The translations under genes and the position numbers were made by a program. 5,510 nucleotides of DNA from an uncultured Clostridia bacterium (lineage in GTDB: Bacteria > Bacillota > Clostridia > Christensenellales > Borkfalkiaceae), in NCBI GenBank assembly GCA_944338265.1, contig CALVLO010000096.1, positions 1 to 5,510 on the forward strand. Direction: 5' to 3'. A model generated the notes under the pieces. That model had not been told where the DNA came from. It saw only the letters and a list, made by a program, of their open reading frames with translations, and did no database searches. This document shows, piece after piece, positions 1 through 5,510 of the stretch (position 1 is its first letter; each line of letters starts with the position of its first letter).

Positions 1-1
1 C

Positions 2-1039
2 GAAGCAAACGGCGACGGCTTCCTCTTCTATCCCGGTGCGCAGTACGGCATCGACGGACCCGTCGGCAGCATGCGCCTCGAAGCCATCCGCGACGGGCTC
101 GAAGAGTACGAACTCCTGTATGCGATGGCGCAGACGTACAGCGAGAACGGGCTGGGCGGCGACGAGAACGGCGACGGCGTGAACGATGCGTTCGGCGCCA
201 TGGTCGAAGAGCTCGCCTCCGAGCTGTATGTGGGCACGGTGGTCACGGCGGACTCCGCGGCATTCGATGCGGCGCGCGAGCGGCTGCTCGGTCTTGCCGC
301 GCTCAACGAGTCTGCGGCGGCGTTCAGCCTCATGGAGCAGACGGACGACGGAAAGGGCAATGTTACGGTCAAATTCGCCGTGAAAAACGGCACCGAAGTT
401 TTGCTCGGCGAGGGCAGCTGCGGCTCGCTCACGCAGGCGGGCACGCAGGGCGAAATGGCGCTCTATACGGTGAGCGCCGACTTGTCCGCGGCGGATCAGA
501 ACAACCTCATCGTGAATATGAAGGCGGATGGGCAGACCTTCGTCTACGAGCAGTATCTCGGCGGCAGGGTGCACATCAACGAAGTCAACGGCGACGTCTC
601 CGCGGCAGATCTTGCCGAGGTGGAAAACGGCGCGCAGACGAAGTTTAAGAAGATCGCGGCAAGCGAGAGCGGCATTACGGGCTTTACGAGCAAGAACGTG
701 CTCCAAGCATCGCTCGGTGCGCGGCTGAACTTCGAAATGCAGCAGGCGTTCACACTCTCCGGCAAGCTCATTGCGGGCATTGGCGAGAGCGCAGGCAGCC
801 TCAAACTCGAAATGGCAGCCACAAAGGGCAGAACGGTCTCCGTCATCCTCGTCGGCGATAAGGGGGAGACGTCGCTTGCAAGCGTCACCTTCGGCGATGC
901 GGCGCAGGCGGTGGAGATCTCGCTCGAAAACGTCAATTGGGCAAAGATCGGCAGCGTGCAGTGCCTGCGCTTCAACGTGGCAAGCGGCGACGGCGCGCTC
1001 ACCGTCTGGCTCGGCAATGCCGTCGTCTACGGAAAATAA
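2..1039 (+). CDS. DUF4091 / GH123-like protein, C-terminal part (5' end outside window)
   Basis: The reading frame is open from the first complete codon at position 2 to the TAA at 1037-1039, giving 345 residues; the true start is upstream. Residues 4-12 (GDGFLFYPG) and 23-39 (SMRLEAIRDGLEEYELL) match the usual end of DUF4091, a domain related to glycoside hydrolase family 123 (beta-N-acetylgalactosaminidases). The Met at nt 71 lies inside this motif and is not a start. Residues 40-105 are mostly helical and contain an acidic loop, DENGDGVND (54-62). Residues about 108-190 and 193-345 are beta-rich accessory regions. The last ends in LTVWLGNAVVYGK, like the closing strands of carbohydrate-binding jelly rolls. 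The catalytic acid pair of GH123 would lie upstream, so activity cannot be judged. Family assignment is fairly secure; enzyme activity and substrate are inference. The stop overlaps the ribosome binding site of the next gene, suggesting one transcript and possible translational coupling. Confidence 0.8.
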   Translation, partial: EANGDGFLFYPGAQYGIDGPVGSMRLEAIRDGLEEYELLYAMAQTYSENGLGGDENGDGVNDAFGAMVEELASELYVGTVVTADSAAFDAARERLLGLAALNESAAAFSLMEQTDDGKGNVTVKFAVKNGTEVLLGEGSCGSLTQAGTQGEMALYTVSADLSAADQNNLIVNMKADGQTFVYEQYLGGRVHINEVNGDVSAADLAEVENGAQTKFKKIAASESGITGFTSKNVLQASLGARLNFEMQQAFTLSGKLIAGIGESAGSLKLEMAATKGRTVSVILVGDKGETSLASVTFGDAAQAVEISLENVNWAKIGSVQCLRFNVASGDGALTVWLGNAVVYGK

Positions 1040-1044
1040 GGAGG
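1038..1044 (+). promoter_or_regulatory. Shine-Dalgarno site for the giant lipoprotein gene
   Basis: AAGGAGG lies across the TAA stop of the upstream gene, using its last two A residues. There are 10 nt between it and the ATG at 1055 and 13 nt to the adjacent ATG at 1058, so the first ATG is the better start. The overlap of stop and ribosome binding site suggests that ribosomes finishing gene 1 could help initiation on gene 2. No promoter or terminator fits in the 15-nt gap. Confidence 0.85.
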
Positions 1045-1054
1045 GAAACATTCG

Positions 1055-1129
1055 ATGATGAAAAAATCGATCGGGATTTGTAGTGCGCTCCTTCTTGTAT
1101 GCAGCTCGGCAGCCATCTTTACCGCCTGT
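1055..1129 (+). other. Lipoprotein signal peptide with lipobox, Cys25
   Basis: Residues 1-25 read as a short basic n-region (Lys3, Lys4), a hydrophobic core rich in Ile, Leu, Val and Ala, then Phe22-Thr23-Ala24-Cys25. This fits the type II signal peptidase consensus, except that Phe at -3 is less usual than Leu or Val. Cys9 and Cys16 are poorer candidates because the residue before each is Ile or Val rather than Gly, Ala or Ser. After Cys25 comes Ser-Asp-Lys-Gly. The mature protein would be anchored by lipid to the outer face of the cytoplasmic membrane in a Gram-positive type cell. Confidence 0.85.
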
Positions 1130-4100
1130 TCGGATAAGGGCATCACGAAGATCGAGTTCGCGACCTACGAAAGCTGGCAGGAAGGCTTCTACAACATCAA
1201 CATGATGGACGGCTTCGGGAAGATCTCCCCGTCCGAAGAGCAGGCACACGGCGGAGAGCGTTCCGCCAAGCTCCAGCCGCTCGGCTCGAGCACGGATGCC
1301 GCCGCGCCCTATTTCTACTACCCCATGCTCATGGAAGGGGAGGGCGGCTATAACTATGCAGACTTTTCCAAAATGTCTTCGGTGGAGTTCTGGCTCTACA
1401 ACGCCGAGGCGGAAACGGTAAAGTTCGATCTCACCATCGTCGCGAGCGTTGCAGATGTATACGGCGTCGATTATAAGACGGTGGGCACCTACGAGCTTGC
1501 GCCCGGCAAGTGGACGCGCATTACCTACGAGCCCGATTACGAGGCGCTGCAAAACATGTGCGATATCACCAACGTCGCGGGCATCGGGTTCAGCTTCGAG
1601 AACAAGCACTCCGCTTCGCTCGACGATGCGCCCGTGCTCTATCTCGATGATCTCACGCTCTACGTCTCCGAAGAGGCGCTTGCCGAGATCAAGACGTCCG
1701 AACCCGCGCGCGGCGAGATGCAGTCGTTTGACCTTGCCTCTTCGCTCGTGTATGTGCGCATGGAGAGCGGGCTCGACTTTTCCGAGACCTATCTCGCCGC
1801 GGGGAGCGACAAGCTGCCCGAGGGCGCAAAGGGCGGCGTGGAGTTTGCCATCACCGATTCGGAGATGGGCACATGGCCCCGCCTGCACTTCGATTCGCGC
1901 ACCGAGCAGACGGCGCTCGAGGGTGCAGACCGCTTCAGTTTGCAGCTCTATTTCGGCACGGCGGACGAGAACGTCAAGCAGGTGGAACTGCACATGTTCC
2001 CGGATACGACTTCCGAGTATGTGGAGTATGTGCCGACGAATGTGTGGACGAAGGTCACCATCGACAGCGAGCTCATGTTCAACAATTGGGGCGACAGCGT
2101 CGGCGTGAAGTCGCGCGGGCTCTTCTGGCTGCAAAACGGCGGCTCCGGGTGCTTCAACGCCATCGATACCATCCGCGTTGCCGATATCCGCGCCGAGTTC
2201 GATGAGATCCGCATCCCCGACCTTGCAGACGGCGCGGAAGGGGAGGAATACACCATGCCCGCCGCCACGCTCGAAGTGGACGGCAAGACGGTGACGGCGG
2301 AGTCCTGGGGCTATGCCGTGACGTATGCGAACGCAGATCTTTGCGGCGGGAAGTACCCCGAGATCGCCGTGACCGACCGCAAGTTCACGCCTCCCACGGG
2401 CGGGACCTTCGTGCTCACCTACACGGCGACCTATCAGGGCAAGACGTACACCGCCTCCCGCGAGATCGCTATCGCGCGCACGCCTTCTGCGGATAAGTAC
2501 GAGATCGAATCCTTCGACGATCCCGCCGCGCTCGAGAGCATCCGCATGAACAGCGGTACGGGCAGCGAGTACACCGCACCCACCTATCTGTGGGAGGGTG
2601 ATGCAAAGCTCCCCAAAGGCGCAAAGGGCGGTGTGGAGTACACCATCGATCCTACCTACAGCATCGGCTTCGACGGGAATTGGCCGCGCTTCTACGTCAA
2701 CTCCCGCGCACTTGCCGATGCCATCCGCGAGAAGGACAGCGTCCTCTTCGATATTTATATTGACGCGCCCGATCATACCAACGATATTCTCCTCGAAATG
2801 TACCCCGATACGCTCGGCTATGCCAACCGTCTCGCGAAGTACGTTGCGCCCAACAAGTGGGTCACCGTCCGCGTGGATGCCGCGCAGTTTGCCGACTTCC
2901 GCAGCCGCGTCCAGACGGACAGCAACGGCTTCTTCTGGGTGCAGAACGGCGATCCCGCCAACATTATCGATCATATCCGCATCGCAAATATCCGCGCGGA
3001 GAATATCGAAGAGGTGCGTAAGAACTTCCAAGAGGCGGAGATCGAGCTGTTTGCCGATGGCTTCTCTGCCGATAATATCACGGTGACCGACGCCGCTTCC
3101 ACCAATTGGGTAGAAAAGGATGGCGAGAAGTATATCAGCGCCACGCCCAACTACACCAAGAATGCGGATGGGAAGTACCGCGATAACTATCTCGATATCT
3201 CCATTCGGGCAAGAAAAGATCTTGCGTACTATCAAGGTCTTGTGTCGCAAGGTTACAATGCCGTCACGCTCGACGTGATGCTGGTGCCTGCGGAAGGGAA
3301 CACGTCTCCCTCGGCGGTGGTCCGCTATTGGGGCGGCTATTCGTTCTCGGGCGGCACGGGCAGCAGCACCAACGATACGGCGCTCGGGCTCGGCAAGTGG
3401 GTGACGCTCACCTTCGATCTCGAAACCTATCTCGCAAAGCTCGCCGCGGGCTCGGGGCGCAACGTCACCTTCCTCAGCATCAACAGCACGGGCGAGATGG
3501 ACGGAACGGATGCAAACAACCCCAACCGCAGGCTGCAAGAAGTGCGCATCAGAAACGCGCGCCTTTCCAAGGCAGAGGGCATCATTGCCATGCAGGATGG
3601 CGCGGAGAAGCTCTTCCTTGCGCCGACGGGTGCGAACGTCAAGTCGCAGAGCACCTACTACGCGGCGGGAAGCAGCGAGATCCCGACGGCGACGGGCAGC
3701 GTCGATACGTCGAAGGGCGCAGTGGCGTTGGAGATCAACAAAGAGAAGGCAGCCGAGGATTGCTGGCCCAACATTTTGTTCGCTTCCGATAAGGCGATCC
3801 TCGAAGGTGCTTCCGTCATCGAGATCGATCTGTACTTCGAGAGCGCATCGTCGAACCCGTTCATCCTTACGCTCTATCCCGATTCGGCTGACCACCGCAG
3901 CCACGGGTATTCCGTCAGGCCGAATACTTGGGTCACGATCAAGTTGGATGCCGCCGCCCTGCGCGATGTGTATGGCTGGACGGTGACCGACGTGAGAGGC
4001 AACTCCGGCGTCAATTACACCAACCTGCTGTGGTTTGAAAACCCTGCGAGCGCCGAGACGACGGTTTGGATCGCAGGCGTCCGCACAGGCGGAGCGGGTG

Positions 4101-5510
4101 CGCCCGTCTCGTTCGTGCAGTCCGGCATCACGGTAGAGGGCAACAATACAAGCGTGAGCGTGGATGAATACGAGCGTTGGGATGGCGATACCTACCTTGG
4201 CACGGGCGCATGGCTGAGTGTGAACAACACTTCTGCCCGCGCATACAAGCTCACCATTACGGCGCCCGACGGTACCCCGCTTGTCCGCGGTGAAGATTAC
4301 GGCGTATCGAACAACGCCGAGATCGAGATCTTCGATCCCGCCGCAGGGAATTATACCTTTACGTTCGAGAGCTATAACGGCAGCTTCAACAAGGGAAGCG
4401 TCACCGTTACGGTCAATGCGCTCAACCGCTCCGTCAACGGGCTCACCGATCAAAACGGCTCTGTGAATACGCCGTTCACGCTGCCCGTATGGCAGAAGGG
4501 CACGGAAGGCGAAACGGAGAGCGACTATCAGGTCGCGCTCAAAGGCGCTTCGAAGCCGGAAAAGGTCGTGTGGTCTGTCTCGTACACCTTCAACGGCGGT
4601 GCTTCGCAGCCCTATACGGAGGCAACGTTCACGCCCACGCAGGCAGGGGAATATGAGTTCACCTACACCGCAGTCTATGGCGGCGAGACGTATACGGATA
4701 AGTTCACGCTCACCGTGGTCTCGTATTCTGCCGAGATGCAGGGCTCTCTGACGAACGGCAAGGGTACAACGGGATCGGCGTACACCATCGAAGGGCTTAC
4801 CCCCGTCTTAAAGGATGTCGAGGGCGAAACAGTCGAAGTTGGCGATATAAATTGGTTGTATTCAGTTGCATATTCCGATGAAACAGTGTATAATGAACTC
4901 TATGATGAAATCAGCCTTTCGGAGATGACGTTCACGCCGCAGATGGCGGGCACATATATCATCACCGCAACGGCTGAATACCAAGGGGAAACATACACTG
5001 CAACGTGCGAGCTCACCGTTGAGCGCAAGCCTGCCGCCGCGGACGAGATCGAATCCTTCGACGATGCCTACTCGCTGCAAAGCGTAAAGCTGACCGATAC
5101 GGACACCGGGCACGATTACGAAGTGAGCTATCTCAAGAGCGGTGCGGAGGAGCTCAAAGACGTTAGTGGCGCGAAGGGCGGCGTGCTGTTCACGCGCCCC
5201 GCAGGCGATGCGGGCAATGCTTGGCCCAACCTGTTCTTCAGCGCGACGCGCATGACGAGCGAGCAGATCAAAGGATATAGCAACGTCGTCATTCCCATTT
5301 ATATCGCGGCAGATGATGACGTGGCGCGCATCCATGTGGATATTGGCGGGCAGCGCGTTATCGTTGCAACCAATACTTGGGTAGAGCTTCGTATCCCTGC
5401 GGCGCATTTTGCCGACCGCGTTGGCACAGAAAACAGTATATTCTTTATCCAAGATGGCGGCGACGGCTCCCACGGCAAGGTTACGGCAGTCCGCATTGCA
5501 AGCATTTACG
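1055..5510 (+). CDS. Giant multi-module surface lipoprotein, probable glycan-binding (3' end outside window)
   Basis: The frame is open from ATG 1055 to the window edge: 1485 complete codons without a stop. The start is set by AAGGAGG at 1038-1044. Residues 1-25 form a lipoprotein signal: KK at 3-4, a hydrophobic core, and lipobox FTAC with Cys25 as the likely lipidated residue. The rest is exported repeat modules in the order J1 (30-205), J2 (222-382), B1 (383-475), J3 (483-649), J4 (662-838), J5 (841-1010), B2 (1017-1122), B3 (1127-1222), B4 (1226-1324), J6 (1330 onward). J modules resemble jelly-roll carbohydrate-binding domains, with motifs GAKGGVE, WPR/WPN, NxWVT and FWxQNG. B modules are Ig-like, with FTP-x3-G-x-Y/F-x3-TYTA-x-Y-x-G. 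No further membrane segment and no catalytic domain were seen. The gene directly follows a GH123-like gene, so a role in holding or capturing glycan at the cell surface is likely but inferred. An adhesin or a structural surface protein are alternatives. Confidence 0.9.
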   Translation, partial: MMKKSIGICSALLLVCSSAAIFTACSDKGITKIEFATYESWQEGFYNINMMDGFGKISPSEEQAHGGERSAKLQPLGSSTDAAAPYFYYPMLMEGEGGYNYADFSKMSSVEFWLYNAEAETVKFDLTIVASVADVYGVDYKTVGTYELAPGKWTRITYEPDYEALQNMCDITNVAGIGFSFENKHSASLDDAPVLYLDDLTLYVSEEALAEIKTSEPARGEMQSFDLASSLVYVRMESGLDFSETYLAAGSDKLPEGAKGGVEFAITDSEMGTWPRLHFDSRTEQTALEGADRFSLQLYFGTADENVKQVELHMFPDTTSEYVEYVPTNVWTKVTIDSELMFNNWGDSVGVKSRGLFWLQNGGSGCFNAIDTIRVADIRAEFDEIRIPDLADGAEGEEYTMPAATLEVDGKTVTAESWGYAVTYANADLCGGKYPEIAVTDRKFTPPTGGTFVLTYTATYQGKTYTASREIAIARTPSADKYEIESFDDPAALESIRMNSGTGSEYTAPTYLWEGDAKLPKGAKGGVEYTIDPTYSIGFDGNWPRFYVNSRALADAIREKDSVLFDIYIDAPDHTNDILLEMYPDTLGYANRLAKYVAPNKWVTVRVDAAQFADFRSRVQTDSNGFFWVQNGDPANIIDHIRIANIRAENIEEVRKNFQEAEIELFADGFSADNITVTDAASTNWVEKDGEKYISATPNYTKNADGKYRDNYLDISIRARKDLAYYQGLVSQGYNAVTLDVMLVPAEGNTSPSAVVRYWGGYSFSGGTGSSTNDTALGLGKWVTLTFDLETYLAKLAAGSGRNVTFLSINSTGEMDGTDANNPNRRLQEVRIRNARLSKAEGIIAMQDGAEKLFLAPTGANVKSQSTYYAAGSSEIPTATGSVDTSKGAVALEINKEKAAEDCWPNILFASDKAILEGASVIEIDLYFESASSNPFILTLYPDSADHRSHGYSVRPNTWVTIKLDAAALRDVYGWTVTDVRGNSGVNYTNLLWFENPASAETTVWIAGVRTGGAGAPVSFVQSGITVEGNNTSVSVDEYERWDGDTYLGTGAWLSVNNTSARAYKLTITAPDGTPLVRGEDYGVSNNAEIEIFDPAAGNYTFTFESYNGSFNKGSVTVTVNALNRSVNGLTDQNGSVNTPFTLPVWQKGTEGETESDYQVALKGASKPEKVVWSVSYTFNGGASQPYTEATFTPTQAGEYEFTYTAVYGGETYTDKFTLTVVSYSAEMQGSLTNGKGTTGSAYTIEGLTPVLKDVEGETVEVGDINWLYSVAYSDETVYNELYDEISLSEMTFTPQMAGTYIITATAEYQGETYTATCELTVERKPAAADEIESFDDAYSLQSVKLTDTDTGHDYEVSYLKSGAEELKDVSGAKGGVLFTRPAGDAGNAWPNLFFSATRMTSEQIKGYSNVVIPIYIAADDDVARIHVDIGGQRVIVATNTWVELRIPAAHFADRVGTENSIFFIQDGGDGSHGKVTAVRIASIY
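1142..1669 (+). other. Module J1, jelly-roll-like domain (residues 30-205)
   Basis: This is the first module after the lipid anchor. It carries the GKWTRITYEP strand (151-160) that corresponds to the NxWVTxxxD strand of the later J modules. It ends in LYLDDLTLYV (about residues 194-203), the typical closing strands of carbohydrate-binding jelly rolls. It lacks the GAKGG and WP motifs, so it is a distant member of the repeat family or a separate beta-sandwich family. It is followed by a short linker, partly helical (about 205-221). Glycan binding is inferred from fold-like features only. Confidence 0.55.
1718..2200 (+). repeat. Module J2, jelly-roll-like repeat (residues 222-382)
   Basis: This is a clear member of the core repeat family. 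It has MQSFDLASS at its start, LPEGAKGGVEF (254-264), TWPRLHF (273-279), a MFPD element, NVWTKVTID (329-337), FWLQNGG (357-363), and the closing strands IDTIRVADIRAEF (370-382). The same landmarks appear in the same order and spacing in J3. Nucleotides 1823-1844 match 2618-2639 of J3 at 21 of 22 positions. Confidence 0.75.
2201..2479 (+). repeat. Module B1, Ig-like repeat (residues 383-475)
   Basis: A roughly 93-residue beta module. Key landmarks are Trp418 followed by GYAVTY (419-424), then FTPPTGG (444-450) and LTYTATYQGKTYT (454-466). B3 and B4 share this layout: a Trp-containing strand ending V-x-Y, then FTP-x3-G-x-Y/F, then TxTAxYxGxTYT. It resembles bacterial Ig-like domains used as spacers in surface proteins. 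It separates J2 from J3. Confidence 0.65.
2501..3001 (+). repeat. Module J3, jelly-roll-like repeat (residues 483-649)
   Basis: The best-conserved J unit. It opens with EIESFDD (483-489), followed by LPKGAKGGVEYTI (519-531), NWPRFYV (542-548), MYPD, NKWVTVRVDA (600-609), FFWVQNGD (626-633), and IDHIRIANIRAE (638-649). The DNA coding for the opening is identical over 23 nt (2499-2521) to the opening of J6 (5043-5065). Confidence 0.75.
3038..3568 (+). other. Module J4, divergent beta-sandwich module (residues 662-838)
   Basis: It occupies the place of a J repeat and keeps the opening AEIELFADGF, the GKWVTLTFDL strand (780-789) and the closing QEVRIRNARLS (828-838). It lacks the GAKGG, WP and FWxQNG landmarks and instead has a Gly/Ser/Thr-rich stretch around residues 755-775. 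It is either a strongly diverged copy or a related domain of different specificity. Codons in about 3205-3260 are AT-richer than those around them. Confidence 0.5.
3575..4084 (+). repeat. Module J5, jelly-roll-like repeat (residues 841-1010)
   Basis: It begins EGIIAMQDGAEKL. It keeps SKGAVALEI (886-894) in place of GAKGGVE, then CWPNILF (903-909), LYPD, NTWVTIKLDA (957-966), LLWFENPA (991-998) and a closing WIAGVRT. Its WPN motif groups it with J6 rather than with J2 and J3, which have WPR. It is followed by three B modules in a row. Confidence 0.7.
4103..4420 (+). repeat. Module B2, divergent Ig-like repeat (residues 1017-1122)
   Basis: It is less similar to the other B units but keeps the terminal signature: IFDPAAGNYTFTFESYNG (1092-1109) lines up with FTP-x2-AGxYxFTYTAxYxG, and SVTVTV forms the last strand (1115-1120). 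It lacks the Trp strand in the same position, although two Trp residues occur nearer its start. It contains several Asn-rich turns. Confidence 0.55.
4433..4720 (+). repeat. Module B3, Ig-like repeat (residues 1127-1222)
   Basis: It carries VVWSVSYTF (1171-1179), then TFTPTQAGEYEFTYTAVYGG (1191-1210), then ETYTDKFTLTV as the last strand (1211-1221). The layout is the same as in B1 and B4. It lies in the middle of a three-module Ig-like stalk between J5 and J6. Confidence 0.65.
4730..5026 (+). repeat. Module B4, Ig-like repeat with AT-rich patch (residues 1226-1324)
   Basis: It has INWLYSVAYSD (1265-1275), then TFTPQMAGTYIITATAEYQG (1292-1311) and ETYTATCELTV (1312-1322), directly comparable to B1 and B3. 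The DNA for its middle part (4831-4910) is only about 34 percent GC by hand count (27 of 80), much lower than its surroundings. The reading frame and the domain signature remain intact. Confidence 0.65.
5042..5510 (+). repeat. Module J6, jelly-roll-like repeat, cut by window edge (residues 1330-1485+)
   Basis: It opens with DEIESFDD (1330-1337), nearly identical to J3 in protein and identical over 23 nt in DNA. It continues with GAKGGVLF (1372-1379), AWPNLFF (1389-1395), NTWVELRIPA (1440-1449), IFFIQDGG (1462-1469) and VTAVRIASIY (1476-1485) at the window edge. It is nearly complete, since J modules close just after this strand. More modules are likely to follow. Confidence 0.7.

Noticed and set aside
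71..73. ATG at 71 as the start of the first gene.
   Set aside because: The frame is open upstream to the window edge, and the conserved DUF4091 motif GDGFLFYPG is encoded before this ATG, so the start lies outside the window.
577..642. A dockerin-like phrase, INEVNGDVSAADL, in the first gene.
   Set aside because: A dockerin needs two copies of a roughly 22-residue calcium-binding repeat with DxNxDGxxN spacing. Here there is one imperfect match without the full acidic pattern, so it is not called a dockerin.
544..1017. A 157-codon open frame on the minus strand, and a similar one at 28-444.
   Set aside because: Both are shadows of the DUF4091 gene. Their products are low-complexity, rich in Ser, Pro and Ala, with no domain signature.
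1040..1054. Possible promoter or terminator between the two genes.
   Set aside because: The gap is only 15 nt and is occupied by the ribosome binding site. No inverted repeat with a T-run is present.
1449..2108. A 219-codon + strand frame, and similar Arg/Ser-rich frames at 2598-3086, 3328-3792 and 3510-3986.
   Set aside because: These are out-of-frame readings of the lipoprotein gene, with Arg/Ser-rich composition typical of shifted GC-rich codons. The true frame runs through all of them without a stop and carries the repeat modules.
4862..5473. A 203-codon open frame on the minus strand.
   Set aside because: It lies wholly inside the B4-J6 coding region, which shows clear repeat-domain conservation on the + strand. 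The minus-strand product has no recognisable motif. Long antisense frames are common in GC-rich genes.

Overview
The window holds two co-directional protein-coding genes on the + strand, both cut by a window edge. No RNA gene, mobile element, CRISPR array or long non-coding stretch is visible. The only intergenic space is about 15 nt (1040-1054). The sequence is GC-rich and favours C/G-ending codons such as CGC, GGC, ATC and CTC. It has a near-perfect AAGGAGG Shine-Dalgarno site and a lipoprotein signal peptide with a short KK n-region. Together these suggest a bacterium that relies on SD-led initiation, plausibly a GC-rich gut clostridial (Firmicutes) lineage. That placement is a weak inference; no phylogenetic marker is present.

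Region 1 (2-1039) is the C-terminal 345 residues of a protein whose visible N-terminal part matches the end of the DUF4091 domain, the glycoside hydrolase family 123-like domain. The DUF4091 remnant is followed by two predicted beta-rich accessory regions. The catalytic part lies upstream of the window.

Region 2 (1055-5510, still open at the window edge) starts 15 nt after the stop of gene 1, with its ribosome binding site overlapping that stop. It encodes at least 1485 residues of a very large, probably surface-anchored lipoprotein. I translated it through to the window edge and found no in-frame stop. After the lipobox cysteine (Cys25) it is a string of two module types. 'J' modules of about 160-180 residues look like carbohydrate-binding-type jelly-roll beta-sandwiches. 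'B' modules of about 95-105 residues are Ig-like and share an FTP-x3-G-x-Y/F signature. The order is J1-J2-B1-J3-J4-J5-B2-B3-B4-J6, with J6 running off the edge. No catalytic domain is seen in the visible part.

Taken together, the pair looks like a small glycan-utilisation or glycan-adhesion operon: a GH123-like protein translated just ahead of a giant multi-module, probably glycan-binding, surface lipoprotein. The glycan role is inferred from fold-like features and context. The tandem repeats, their duplication history and the operon coupling are directly visible in the sequence.
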